64,000 nucleotides of DNA from Streptomyces olivochromogenes. Its GTDB lineage: Bacteria; Actinomycetota; Actinomycetes; Streptomycetales; Streptomycetaceae. A program made the translations under genes and the position numbers. The stretch is from NCBI RefSeq assembly GCF_001514115.1, contig NZ_KQ948461.1:62001-126000 (forward strand), given 5' to 3'. The notes beneath the pieces are model-generated. The model was not told where the DNA came from and made no database searches. It worked only from the letters and a program-made list of their open reading frames with translations. Positions 34,250 to 43,364 of this stretch are shown in pieces. The stretch's first letter is position 1. Each line of letters begins with the position of its first letter.

Positions 34250-34261
34250 CACTTTTTTCAG
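34250..34261. promoter_or_regulatory. Direct repeat CACTTTTTTCAG, copy 2
   Basis: Exact copy of the 12-mer at 34171, upstream of both the ROK repressor and the binding-protein gene. A related CTTTTTACAG follows about 17 bases later, which may be a weaker third half-site. Confidence 0.5.
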
Positions 34262-34378
34262 AACAGCAGAAACAGGCTTTTTACAGCAGGGCGTCTGTTT
34301 CTTCGAACAGTCGGGTCGTTGACTGGCTCCGCCACGCCCCTTGCCCCTTGTTCACCCCTGTTCACCCCGAGGAGAGTC

Positions 34379-36172
34379 ATGTCCCCTGCTCGCGCGACAC
34401 TCGTCGCCGGTGCCGTCGTCTCGGCGGGCACGCTGCTGCTCGCGGGCTGCTCCGGGACGAGCGGCACGTCGTCCACGTCCCCCGACTCCATCAACTACGC
34501 GCTCCCCGCGAACTTCACCCCGAACTGGATCCTGCCGATCGGCACGGCGGCGCATCTCAACACCAACAACATCTCCATCGCCAACAGCCTCTGGGAGCCG
34601 CTCGTCGCGTACGACGGCTCGACCGGCAAGATCGCCTGGAACAAGAACGGGTCCATCGCCACCGCCGCCGCCTTCGCCTCCGACGGCAAGAGCGTCACCC
34701 TCACGCTCGGCGACCGCACCTGGAGCGACGGCAAGCCGATCACCTCGCGCGACGTCGAGTTCTGGTTCAACCTCATCAAGGCGAACAAGGATCAGTGGGC
34801 GGGCTACAACCCCGGCAAGGCGCCGGACAACTGGACCTCGTTCAAGACCGTCGACGACCACCACTTCACGCTCACGTTCGACAAGGCCTACAACTCCGAC
34901 TGGATGCTCGCCAACGAGCTGAGCGCGATCAACCCACTCCCACAGCACGCATGGGACAAGACGGCCGCATCCGCCGCGGTGTCGGACGCCGACCGCACGG
35001 CCGCCGGCGCCAAGCAGGTGTGGACGTACCTCAACACGGCCGCGAAGAACATCTCCGGCTACGAGAAGGACGCGCTGTGGAAGACCATCAGCGGTCCCTA
35101 CGCGGTCAAGTCCTTCTCGACCGCGGGCAAGGTCGTGCTCGCCGCCAACAAGAAGTACGACGGCGGTGAGAAGCCGGACATCGCCACCGTGAACCTCCTC
35201 CCCTTCACGACGGCGGACGCCGAGAAGAACGCGCTGCGCTCGGGAAGCGTCGACTACGGCTACATCGAGGCGACCGACCTCGACCGGAAGGACCGGTTCA
35301 CCGCCCAGGGGTACACGGTCAAGCCCTGGTCGGGCTGGGCCATCACCTACATGCCGTACAACTTCAACAACCCGTCCATGGGCGCCGTGTTCAAGCAGCT
35401 GTACGCCCGTCAGGCGGTCCAGCGGTCGATCGACCAGAGCAGCCTGGCGAAGGTCATCTTCAACGGCACCGCCGTCCCCGGCTACGGCCCGATCCCGCAG
35501 GCGCAGTCGAGCGACTTCCTCTCGCCCACGCAGAAGGGCAATCCGTACCCCTTCTCGACCTCGGCCGCCAAGTCCCTGCTGAGCGGCCACGGTTGGACCG
35601 AACAGGGCGGAGTCATGGTGTGCACCGATCCGGGCTCGGGTGCCTCGCAGTGCGGTGACGGGGTCGCCAAGGGCACCGAATTCCAGATGCAGGTGCTGTC
35701 GCAGTCCGGCTCGACCGTCACCGACAACATGATGAGCGCGATCCAGTCCTCGCTGGAGGAGACCGGGATCAAGTTCACGATCAAGACCGCGCCCGTGAAC
35801 TCGGTGCTGTCCCAGACCCCGCCGTGCACCGCGAGCCAGTCGATCTGCGCGTGGCAGCTGTCGTTCTTCGGCACCGCCGGCAGCTGGTACTTCAACGCCT
35901 TCCCGACCGGCGACTCGCTCTTCCAGAGCAAGGGCGGCTCGAACTTCGGCAACTACTCCAACCCGGAGATCGACCAGCTGATCACCGCCTCCACCACGTC
36001 CAACTCCGCGCAGGCCGTGCAGGACTACAGCGCGGCCGTCGCCAAGGACCTCCCGGTCATCTGGCTGCCGGAGCCCGACTACCAGATCTCGGTCCTCAAG
36101 AACGGCCTCGGCGGCTTCTCACAGGACTCACTCGCCAACTTCCACCCGGCGCAGTGGAAGTGGAACCGCTGA
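34379..36172 (+). CDS. Peptide-type ABC transporter substrate-binding lipoprotein
   Basis: A 597-residue family-5 solute-binding protein. The signal peptide ends in lipobox LLAGC (Cys 24), giving a membrane-tethered protein. The body shows NSLWEPLVAYDGSTG, LTLGDRTWSDGKPITSRDVEF, INPLPQHAWDK, a long two-lobed fold and YARQAVQRSIDQSSLAKVI, all typical of DppA/OppA proteins. Ligands of this family include peptides, nickel and oligosaccharides. The start is ATG 34379 after GAGGAGAG. It opens a five-gene operon with overlaps downstream. Confidence 0.93.
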   Translation: MSPARATLVAGAVVSAGTLLLAGCSGTSGTSSTSPDSINYALPANFTPNWILPIGTAAHLNTNNISIANSLWEPLVAYDGSTGKIAWNKNGSIATAAAFASDGKSVTLTLGDRTWSDGKPITSRDVEFWFNLIKANKDQWAGYNPGKAPDNWTSFKTVDDHHFTLTFDKAYNSDWMLANELSAINPLPQHAWDKTAASAAVSDADRTAAGAKQVWTYLNTAAKNISGYEKDALWKTISGPYAVKSFSTAGKVVLAANKKYDGGEKPDIATVNLLPFTTADAEKNALRSGSVDYGYIEATDLDRKDRFTAQGYTVKPWSGWAITYMPYNFNNPSMGAVFKQLYARQAVQRSIDQSSLAKVIFNGTAVPGYGPIPQAQSSDFLSPTQKGNPYPFSTSAAKSLLSGHGWTEQGGVMVCTDPGSGASQCGDGVAKGTEFQMQVLSQSGSTVTDNMMSAIQSSLEETGIKFTIKTAPVNSVLSQTPPCTASQSICAWQLSFFGTAGSWYFNAFPTGDSLFQSKGGSNFGNYSNPEIDQLITASTTSNSAQAVQDYSAAVAKDLPVIWLPEPDYQISVLKNGLGGFSQDSLANFHPAQWKWNR

Positions 36173-36176
36173 CCGC

Positions 36177-37136
36177 ATGGACACCCTCCTCTATCTCACC
36201 CGGCGCGTCCTGCAGTCCCTCGCGGTGATCCTCATCGTGACGGTGGTGGTCTTCTGCTTGCTGCACGCGCTGCCCGGGGGACCCGCACGCGGGATCCTCG
36301 GCCCGCAGGCGACGGCCCAGCAGATCGCGCAGTTCGACCACGAGCAGGGCCTCGACCGCTCGCTCCCCGTCCAGTACCTCTACTACCTGCGCACCCTGCT
36401 GCACGGCGACCTCGGCACCTCGTACACCCTGAACGAGGCGGTCTCCCGGCTCATCGAACAGCGCCTCCCGAAGACCCTGGTTCTTACTGTGCTGTCCGCA
36501 CTGGCCGGGCTCGCGCTCGCGATCCCGCTCGGCATGTGGCAGGCGGTCCGGCGCAACAAGCCGGTGGACTACGTCATCACGACGCTCAGCTTCGTCGCGT
36601 ACTCGACCCCCGTGTACTTCCTCGGGCTCGTCCTGGTCCTGGTCTTCACGCAGCTGCTGCCCTGGTTCCCCTCGCAGGCGCCGCAGGGCGACACGCTCGG
36701 GCAGGTGCTCTCCCAGCCGAACGCGCTGGTCCTGCCGGTCGTCGCGGGAGCCGCGTCCATGGTCGCCGTCTTCAGCCGGTACATGCGCGCCGCGACCCTG
36801 GAGAACCTCTCCGAGGACTACGTACGCACCGCGCGGGCCGGCGGCTCCCGGCCCCGCGCGATCCTGTGGCGGCACGTGTTCCGCAACTCGCTGACCCCCG
36901 TCGTCGCGATGCTCGGCTACTACGTGCCCGTCCTCTTCGGCGGCGCCCTCGTCGTCGAGCAGCTCTTCAACTACCCGGGGATGGGGCTGCTGTTCTGGAG
37001 CGCCGCGCAGTCCTCCGACTATCCGGTGCTGCTCGGCTGCGTCCTCGTCATCTCCGTCGCGACGGTCGTCGGCACGCTGCTCGCCGACATCGTCCAGCGG
37101 ATCGTCGATCCCCGAGTGAAGGCGGGCCGGTCATGA
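36177..37136 (+). CDS. Peptide-type ABC transporter permease (DppB-like)
   Basis: A 319-residue inner-membrane permease with six helices. N-terminal LLYLTRRVLQSLAVILIVTV is typical, then GLDRSLPVQYLYYLRTLLHGDLG and the EAA-type coupling loop around DYVRTARAGGSRPRAILWRHV. It begins 5 bp after the binding-protein stop and overlaps the next permease by 4 bp. It forms half of the channel with the 37133 product. Confidence 0.95.
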   Translation: MDTLLYLTRRVLQSLAVILIVTVVVFCLLHALPGGPARGILGPQATAQQIAQFDHEQGLDRSLPVQYLYYLRTLLHGDLGTSYTLNEAVSRLIEQRLPKTLVLTVLSALAGLALAIPLGMWQAVRRNKPVDYVITTLSFVAYSTPVYFLGLVLVLVFTQLLPWFPSQAPQGDTLGQVLSQPNALVLPVVAGAASMVAVFSRYMRAATLENLSEDYVRTARAGGSRPRAILWRHVFRNSLTPVVAMLGYYVPVLFGGALVVEQLFNYPGMGLLFWSAAQSSDYPVLLGCVLVISVATVVGTLLADIVQRIVDPRVKAGRS

Positions 37137-38014
37137 GCGCCGTATTGCCGGTGACATCCACCGTGGAGGCGGCCGCCGGCTCCCGCCTCGCCCTGCGCCG
37201 GTTCACACGCAACAGGCTCGCGGTCGCGGGTCTGACGGTCGTCGTCCTGTTCCTGCTCCTCTGCTTCGCCGGCCCACTGCTCCACTCGACCGACCAGACC
37301 CACACCCACCTGACCCAGGTGAACCTGGCACCGAGCGGCGCGCACCTGCTCGGCACCGACGCCGTCGGACACGACGAGCTGGGGCGCCTCATGTACGGCG
37401 GCAAGGTGTCGCTGCTCGTCGGCCTCGCCTCCGGCCTGCTCGCGACCGTCATCGGCACGCTCTGGGGCGCGGTCGCGGGCTACGCGGGCGGCTGGATCGA
37501 CGCCGTGATGATGCGCGTCGTGGACGCCGGAATCGCCATCCCGGCGCTCTTCATCCTCCTCGTCGTCTCCGCCATCACCACCCCGGACACCTGGGGGCTG
37601 GTCGTCATCCTCGGCCTGGTCTCCTGGCTGGTCCCCTCCCGTCTCGTCCGGGCCGAGACGCTCACCCTGAAGGGCCGGGACTACGTGCTGACACTGCGCG
37701 CCATCGGCGGCACGCACGGCCGGGCGATCGGCCGGCACATCCTGCCGAACTCCGTCTCGACGGTCGTGGTCGCCGCCACCTTCCAGGTCGCCGACGCGAT
37801 CCTCCTCGTCGCCTACGTGTCCTATCTCGGCCTGGGCGTCCAACCCCCGTCGACCGACTGGGGCGGCATGCTCTCGGCCGGTCTGACAGCCGCGTACTCG
37901 GGACGCTGGTGGCTCATCGTGCCGCCCGGCCTCGCCATCATCCTCGTCGTCTGCGCCTTCAACGCCATCGGTGACGGACTGCGCGACGCCTTCGACGTGA
38001 GGGGACGCGGATGA
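37133..38014 (+). CDS. Peptide-type ABC transporter permease (DppC-like)
   Basis: A 293-residue permease with the DppC layout: a cytosolic N-terminus, first helix RLAVAGLTVVVLFLLLCFAG, periplasmic loop with LLGTDAVGHDELGRLMYGGK, helices to the coupling loop YVLTLRAIGGTHGRAIGRHI, and a C-terminal YLGLGVQPPSTDWGGMLSAG segment. ATGA overlap with DppB-like and with the ATPase gene shows one transcript. Confidence 0.95.
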   Translation: MSAVLPVTSTVEAAAGSRLALRRFTRNRLAVAGLTVVVLFLLLCFAGPLLHSTDQTHTHLTQVNLAPSGAHLLGTDAVGHDELGRLMYGGKVSLLVGLASGLLATVIGTLWGAVAGYAGGWIDAVMMRVVDAGIAIPALFILLVVSAITTPDTWGLVVILGLVSWLVPSRLVRAETLTLKGRDYVLTLRAIGGTHGRAIGRHILPNSVSTVVVAATFQVADAILLVAYVSYLGLGVQPPSTDWGGMLSAGLTAAYSGRWWLIVPPGLAIILVVCAFNAIGDGLRDAFDVRGRG

Positions 38015-39675
38015 CCGCCGACATCCTGCGGATCGAGAACCTGGGCGTCACCTTCTCCACGGAGACGGGAGAAGTCGCCGCGGTACGAGAGGTCTCGTTG
38101 CGGGTGGGACCCGGTGAGACGCTCGCCCTCGTCGGCGAGTCGGGCTCCGGCAAGTCGACCGTCGCGCTCGCCGCGATGGGGCTGCTGCCGGGCACCGCCC
38201 GCGCCACGGGCCACGCCGTCGTCGGTGGCACCGACGTCATCGGCGCCACCGAGGCCGACCTCGCGGGTCTACGGGGCCGCACCGCGTCGATGGTGTTCCA
38301 GGAACCCGCGACCGCGCTCGACCCGCTCACCCGGATCGGCGCCCAGATCGCCGAGGTCATCCGCAACCACCGTCCCGTCACGGCCAAGGAGGCCGCCGGG
38401 GAGGCGGTCGAACTCCTGCGCCGCGTCGGCATCCCGGATCCGGGGACACGGGCGTCCGCGTTCCCGTTCCAGCTCTCCGGGGGACAGCGGCAGCGCGTGG
38501 TCATCGCCATGGCGATCGCCAACGCCCCGAGCCTGCTCATCGCCGACGAACCGACCACCGCGCTCGACGTGACCGTGCAGGCCGAGATCCTCGACCTGCT
38601 GCGGTCGCTCGCCGCCGACTTCGACACGGGGGTGCTGCTGGTCACGCACAACATGGGAGTGGTCGCCGACTTCGCGGACCGCGTCGCCGTCATGCTCCAG
38701 GGGGAGATCGTGGAGACGGGGCCGGTGGAGCAGGTGCTCCTGCGACCCACGCACGAGTACACCAAGCGCCTCCTCGGGGCGGTGCCGCGGCTGGCCGTCG
38801 CCGAGCCGGGGGCCGACTCCCGGCGTACCGAAGGGGATCGGGCCGCCGCGGACCCGGTGGTCGAACTGCGGGACGTGAGCGTGCGGTTCGGCCGCGGTCG
38901 CCGCGCCGTCCGGGCACTGGACGGCGTCTCGCTGACGGTCGGGGCCGGTGAGACCGTGGGTCTGGTGGGGGAGTCGGGCTCGGGCAAGTCGACAGCGGCG
39001 CGCGTCGCTCTGGGCCTCGTACCACCGTCGTCCGGCTCGGTGTCGCTGTTCGGCGCCGACCTCGGCAGGACCCGGGGGCGGGCCCGGCGCGCCCTGCTGG
39101 CCGGTGTCGGCGTGGTCCTGCAGGACCCGGTGGCCTCGCTCGACGCCCGCATGAGCGTGGCGGAGTGCGTCGCGGAGCCGCTGCGCGTGCACCGCCGGGG
39201 CATGCCGGCGTCCGAGCGCCGGACCCGCGTCGGGGACGCACTCGAACTTGTCCGTCTGCCGAGGGCGTTGGCCCATCGGGGTCCGCGCGAGTTGTCCGGT
39301 GGCCAGCGCCAGCGGGTGAGCCTCGCCCGGGCGCTGGTCCTCGAGCCGCGGCTGCTGGTCGCGGACGAACCGACGAGCGCGCTCGACGTGAGTGTGCAGC
39401 AGTCGGTCCTCGAGGTGATCGCGGGGCTCCAGGGCGAGCTGGGGTTCGCCTGCCTTTTCGTGTCCCACGACCTCGCCGTCGTACAGCAATTCGCCCAGCA
39501 CGTGGTCGTCCTGCGGGCCGGGCGCATCGAGGAGGAGGGCAGTACCGCGACCACGCTCCTGCACCCGCGCACGGACTACACCCGACGGCTCATCGCCGCC
39601 GTGCCCGTGCCGGACCCCGTGCTGCAACGCCGTCGGCGCGCGGAACGGCGGGCCGCCACGGGGGTCACGGCGTGA
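38011..39675 (+). CDS. Fused double ABC ATPase (DppD-DppF type)
   Basis: A 554-residue protein with two complete ATPase domains. The first (residues 1 to about 265) has GESGSGKST, LSGGQRQRVVIAMA and LIADEPTTALDVT. The second (from about 290) has GESGSGKSTAARVAL, ELSGGQRQRVSLARAL and LVADEPTSALDVSVQ. Both sites look active. DppD and DppF are commonly separate; fusions are known in actinobacteria. The segment HPRTDYTRRLIAAVPVPDP at the end is the short oligopeptide-transporter C-terminal motif. Confidence 0.95.
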   Translation: MTADILRIENLGVTFSTETGEVAAVREVSLRVGPGETLALVGESGSGKSTVALAAMGLLPGTARATGHAVVGGTDVIGATEADLAGLRGRTASMVFQEPATALDPLTRIGAQIAEVIRNHRPVTAKEAAGEAVELLRRVGIPDPGTRASAFPFQLSGGQRQRVVIAMAIANAPSLLIADEPTTALDVTVQAEILDLLRSLAADFDTGVLLVTHNMGVVADFADRVAVMLQGEIVETGPVEQVLLRPTHEYTKRLLGAVPRLAVAEPGADSRRTEGDRAAADPVVELRDVSVRFGRGRRAVRALDGVSLTVGAGETVGLVGESGSGKSTAARVALGLVPPSSGSVSLFGADLGRTRGRARRALLAGVGVVLQDPVASLDARMSVAECVAEPLRVHRRGMPASERRTRVGDALELVRLPRALAHRGPRELSGGQRQRVSLARALVLEPRLLVADEPTSALDVSVQQSVLEVIAGLQGELGFACLFVSHDLAVVQQFAQHVVVLRAGRIEEEGSTATTLLHPRTDYTRRLIAAVPVPDPVLQRRRRAERRAATGVTA

Positions 39676-40649
39676 CCGCATCCGGGAGCCGCATCCCGAC
39701 GCCCGAGGTGTACGCGGGGCTCGACATCGGCGGTACGACCACCCAGGTCGTGCTCTGTGCGGCCGACCTCACCGTCGTCGACTCCGTGGAGGTGCCGACA
39801 CCGGCGGCCGAGGGTGGACGGGCCATGGTCCGCGCCGCGCTTGCCGCCCTGGACCTGCTCCGCGAACGCGTGCCCTCGCGGCTGCTCGGCGTCGGCGTCG
39901 GCGCGGCAGGTGTCGTCGACAGCCGGGCCGGCCGCATCCTCGTGGCGAGCGACTCCTTCCGCTCCTGGGCCGGGTTCCCGGTGACGGCGACGGTCGAGGA
40001 CGCGCTCGGCGTACCGGCCTTCCTCGACAACGACGTCAACGCCTTCCTGCGCGGCGAGGTCGCGAAGGGAGCCGTCGCGGGAGAGCCCGCCGCACTCGGG
40101 ATGACGCTCGGCACCGGGGTCGGGGGCGCGTTGTGGCTGGACGGCGCGCTGTTCGAGGGGGCGCACGGGGCGGCGGGAGAGATCGGCCATCTCCCCGGTT
40201 TCGGCGACCTGCCGTGCACCTGCGGCGGCCGTGGCCACCTGGAGACGCTCGCCTCGGGCCGCTCCCTTGCGGCCCGCTACGGCGAGCGGACGGGGCGCTC
40301 CCTGACCGCCCGCGGCATCGCCGAGGTGGCGGTCGACGGCGACCTCGACGCACTCGCCGTCTACGAGGCCGCGGGGGCCGGCGTCGCCCGCGCGATCCTG
40401 ATCACGGCGGGCCTGGTGGATCTCACCACGTGCGTGATCGGCGGCGGGGTCAGCCGGGCCTGGGACCTCCTCGAACCGTCGATCGCCGCCGCGCTCGCCG
40501 CCGAGCCACCGGTCAGCGGACAGCCGATCCGGGTCGTACGGGCCCGGTTGGGGAGCCGTGCGGTGGCGATCGGTGCGGCGTCCCGGGCGCGGACGGAACT
40601 CGGGGCGGTGACAAGGGTGTATGGGGGTGGGGTGGGTAACTGCCGTTGA
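39672..40649 (+). CDS. ROK-family kinase-like protein
   Basis: A 325-residue ROK protein without a DNA-binding domain, started by GTG in a GTGA overlap with the ATPase. It has the phosphate loop GLDIGGTTTQVVL, FLDNDVNAFLRGEVA with the catalytic Asp, LGTGVGGALWLDG, HGAAGEIGHLPGFG and the zinc motif CTCGGRGHLE, which has His where many members have a third Cys. It probably phosphorylates a sugar, such as an amino sugar released from an imported glycopeptide or muropeptide. That substrate is inferred from the operon. Confidence 0.88.
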   Translation: MTASGSRIPTPEVYAGLDIGGTTTQVVLCAADLTVVDSVEVPTPAAEGGRAMVRAALAALDLLRERVPSRLLGVGVGAAGVVDSRAGRILVASDSFRSWAGFPVTATVEDALGVPAFLDNDVNAFLRGEVAKGAVAGEPAALGMTLGTGVGGALWLDGALFEGAHGAAGEIGHLPGFGDLPCTCGGRGHLETLASGRSLAARYGERTGRSLTARGIAEVAVDGDLDALAVYEAAGAGVARAILITAGLVDLTTCVIGGGVSRAWDLLEPSIAAALAAEPPVSGQPIRVVRARLGSRAVAIGAASRARTELGAVTRVYGGGVGNCR

Positions 40650-40755
40650 CGGGTGGGTGAGTTGACGGCCAACGCTCCTTCATTGGCCTGTACATGACCG
40701 CAGTTGACGGGTCAGACTGTGCGCCGAAACCGCACCCCCCACCGAGGAGCACCTC

Positions 40756-41637
40756 ATGCGCAAGCCCGCCCGGCAACGTTGTCACACGGTCCTGGCCGGA
40801 CTCGTCACCCTCGCCACGGCCGCCGTGCTGTCCGTCTCCGTCACCACGCCCGCCTCGGCCGCCGACACCTGGACCGAGGTGGGCTCCGACCGCGCCGACC
40901 CGCTGACCGAGAGCCAGGGCCTGACCTCGGTCGAGGTCCCGGCCGGCAGCCCCAACCACTACACCGGCATCGGCACCATCCCGGTCGGTGTCAGCGTTCG
41001 CGGCTGGAACCATGTCGGAGACCCGGACGCCTCCTACAACGGCTACTACGTGGAGCCGTACCAGGCCGACTCCGGCAGCGCCAAGATGTTCCGGGTGCAG
41101 GCGCCCGGCGGTGCCTGGTCGGAGTACGTCCACGCGCTGAGCCCCGGCGAGGCGCTGAACAACTCCTTCGACACCATCTCCCCGGACGGCCAGTGGATGG
41201 TGTCGGGGGAGTGGGGCACGATGACCCGGCTGCTGGTGTTCCCGACCCCCGGCGTGAACCCGAGCACCTCCCCCTCGGCCAACCTCCCGCAGGCCTCCAC
41301 CATCAACCTCGACCACGCCGTCCGTGACGTACAGGGCTGCGACTTCGTCACCGCGACCCAGCTGCTGTGCTCCTCCGACGACCCGGCGGGCACCCTCTTC
41401 GGCATCACCAAGCCGCTGCTGCAGATCGACCTGTCCGCCGCCCCCAGTGGCAGCGGCGACGTGACGGGCCATGTCACCGCCCTGCGTCAGCTCCCGCTGC
41501 GCAGCTCCTGCTCGGGCACCTTCGAGGCCGAGGGCATCGACTACGACCGGCGCACCGGCACGCTGCGCGTGATCGTCGTGTCGCCCGGATTCTGCGTCCT
41601 GACCGACAGCAAGACCTACCGGTTCACCAAGAGCTGA
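40756..41637 (+). CDS. Secreted protein, function unknown
   Basis: A 293-residue protein with a twin-basic N-terminus (MRKPARQRCHTVLAGLVTLA) and Sec signal ending at ASAA. The mature part is all-beta in appearance, with repeated short motifs such as ISPDGQWMVSGEWG and GTFEAEGIDYDRRTGTLRVIV that recall beta-propeller blades. Four cysteines are visible in the second half. No enzymatic motif was recognised. It is alone on the plus strand, 106 bp after the ROK kinase gene, so it may have its own promoter. Confidence 0.75.
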   Translation: MRKPARQRCHTVLAGLVTLATAAVLSVSVTTPASAADTWTEVGSDRADPLTESQGLTSVEVPAGSPNHYTGIGTIPVGVSVRGWNHVGDPDASYNGYYVEPYQADSGSAKMFRVQAPGGAWSEYVHALSPGEALNNSFDTISPDGQWMVSGEWGTMTRLLVFPTPGVNPSTSPSANLPQASTINLDHAVRDVQGCDFVTATQLLCSSDDPAGTLFGITKPLLQIDLSAAPSGSGDVTGHVTALRQLPLRSSCSGTFEAEGIDYDRRTGTLRVIVVSPGFCVLTDSKTYRFTKS

Positions 41638-41745
41638 GCGTCCGCACGCGGGGAGTGACACGGGCAGCGACGGGAGCATAGGCGTTCGAGGTGGGGGAGG
41701 TCTAAGGTCGGAAGCAGAACCAGAGAAACGGGGAGGCGGCCGACA

Positions 41746-41997
41746 GTGGTGCAGGACGAGGCCGTGATCGGCTGTACCGGGGAGCTGCTCATCGGCACAC
41801 GGGGAACCGCCGGTCCCGGCGAGATCCTCGTGCGGGTCAGAGGCGGATCCGAGACCTTCCTCGCCTGGTCGCAGGAGCCCCTGCCCGTGGGGGCTACTGT
41901 GCTCGTGGTCGAATCCCGAGGATGCCGTGAAGTCGACGTCATCCGCTGGGTCGATCCGCTGGACGCGTTGGACGGCGACTCCGTCGACGCCGGTTAA
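41746..41997 (+). CDS. NfeD-like OB-fold protein without membrane helices
   Basis: An 83-residue beta-rich protein: IGCTGELLIGTRGTAGPGEILV, VRGGSETFLAWSQEPLPVGATVLVVESRGCREVDVIRW. This is the C-terminal OB-fold of NfeD proteins, which partner flotillins; the usual membrane helices are absent. The start is GTG 41746 after GGGGAGGCGG. It lies 12 bp upstream of the flotillin-like gene. Confidence 0.7.
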   Translation: MVQDEAVIGCTGELLIGTRGTAGPGEILVRVRGGSETFLAWSQEPLPVGATVLVVESRGCREVDVIRWVDPLDALDGDSVDAG

Positions 41998-42009
41998 GGA
42001 GAAAACAGG

Positions 42010-43227
42010 ATGTTCGGTTACCGCGTTCCCGCTCCCGACGAGGCGATGTTGATCTCGGGAGGCAGGCGGGGACTGGGGGGCGCGCCGTTCCGAGTGGTGA
42101 CGGGGCACGGAAAGTTCGTGCTCCCCGTCTTTCGCAAGACCCGCTTCCTCACCTTGTCGATGTGCGAGGCCGAGGTCACCGAGACCTGTGTGACCCGGCA
42201 GGGCATCGCGTTGCACGTCCGCGCCGTGATCGCGTTCAAGGTCGGCAACGACCACGAGAGCATCATCAACGCCGGTCAGCGCTTCCTCTCCGACCAGGAC
42301 CAGATGTCGGTGCTGACCGGCCGGATCTTCGCCGGTCATCTGCGCGCCATCATCGGCTCGATGACCGTCGAGGAGATCGTCACCGAGCGGCAGAAGCTCG
42401 CCGCGGAGGTCCTGGACACCTCGAAGGTCGAGATGGCGAAGATCGGCCTGATCGTGGACTCGTTGCAGATCCAGTCGATCGACGACGGCGACGTCGGTTA
42501 CATCGAGGCCATGTCCGCACCGCACAAGGCCGCCATCCAGCGGCAGGCCCAGATCGCGCAGGCCCAGGCGACCCAGGCCTCGGTCGAGGCGGAGCAGGTG
42601 GCCGCGCGCAACCAGGCCGAGTACGCCCGGCAGACCGCGGTCGTCAAGGCGGAGTACTCGGCCGAGGTGGACCGCGCCCAGGCGCAGGCCGCCCAGGCCG
42701 GACCGCTGGCGCAGGCGCACGCCCAGCAGGAGGTGCTCGCCGCGCAGACCGAACTGGCCCAGCGGGCGGCCCAGTTGCGTCAGCAGCAGCTCGTCGCCGA
42801 GATCGTCAAGCCCGCCGAGGCCGAGGCGGAGCGGATCAAGGTGCTCGCCATCGCTGATGCGGAACGCATGAAGATCCAGGCCGAAGCGGCCGCCTCGCAC
42901 GACCGCGTGGCGCTCGACCGGATGCTGATCGACCAGCTTCCGCTGATCGTGAAGGAGGCCGCGGGCGGTCTCGCCGGCGCCAACGTCAACGTCCTGAACG
43001 GCGCGGACGGCCTGGGTGAGATCGCCGCCGGGCTGGTCGCCCAGGGGCTGACGATCCTGGACTCGGTCCGCCAGAACCTGAACGGCCAGAACGCGGGCGA
43101 CCAGAAGTCCGGGGGACGTTCGGAGAAGACGGAAGGACTGCTGGAGCTCCAGAGCTACCGGCGGACCCCGGAACAGCAGGACAGGGACGGGAACGAGCCG
43201 GAGGGCGGTCCGTCCTCGACGACCTGA
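42010..43227 (+). CDS. Flotillin-like SPFH-domain protein
   Basis: A 405-residue protein with an SPFH (band-7) domain in residues 1 to about 190 (YRVPAPDEAMLISGG, LTLSMCEAEVTETCVTRQGI, LTGRIFAGHLRAIIGSMTVEEI). A long Ala/Gln/Glu-rich coiled coil follows (QAQIAQAQATQASVEAEQVA onwards) and then a flotillin tail with LPLIVKEAAGGLAGANVNVL. The N-terminus has no obvious membrane helix, so membrane attachment may be indirect. Flotillins scaffold membrane microdomains. The last 45 residues are polar and disordered. Confidence 0.88.
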   Translation: MFGYRVPAPDEAMLISGGRRGLGGAPFRVVTGHGKFVLPVFRKTRFLTLSMCEAEVTETCVTRQGIALHVRAVIAFKVGNDHESIINAGQRFLSDQDQMSVLTGRIFAGHLRAIIGSMTVEEIVTERQKLAAEVLDTSKVEMAKIGLIVDSLQIQSIDDGDVGYIEAMSAPHKAAIQRQAQIAQAQATQASVEAEQVAARNQAEYARQTAVVKAEYSAEVDRAQAQAAQAGPLAQAHAQQEVLAAQTELAQRAAQLRQQQLVAEIVKPAEAEAERIKVLAIADAERMKIQAEAAASHDRVALDRMLIDQLPLIVKEAAGGLAGANVNVLNGADGLGEIAAGLVAQGLTILDSVRQNLNGQNAGDQKSGGRSEKTEGLLELQSYRRTPEQQDRDGNEPEGGPSSTT

Positions 43228-43241
43228 CCCGAAGTTCCCCT

Positions 43242-43270
43242 ACCGAAACGGCGCGAGCGCCCGGGTCGGT
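43242..43270. terminator. Possible terminator after flotillin gene
   Basis: ACCGA pairs with TCGGT around an inner GGCG-CGAG-CGCC stem, 15 bp after the flotillin stop. The stems are short and the match is moderate. Confidence 0.4.
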
Positions 43271-43364
43271 GCGGTGATGGACGAGTGACGGAGTGAAGCG
43301 GCCGCCGTTCCCTGGGGACGGCGGCACGCTCCCACCCGAGCGGTACACCGGTATTGACGTCCCG

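Noticed and set aside
40667..40688. GGCCAA/TTGGCC inverted repeat after the ROK kinase gene
   Set aside because: A six-base stem with a ten-base loop is too weak to call a terminator.
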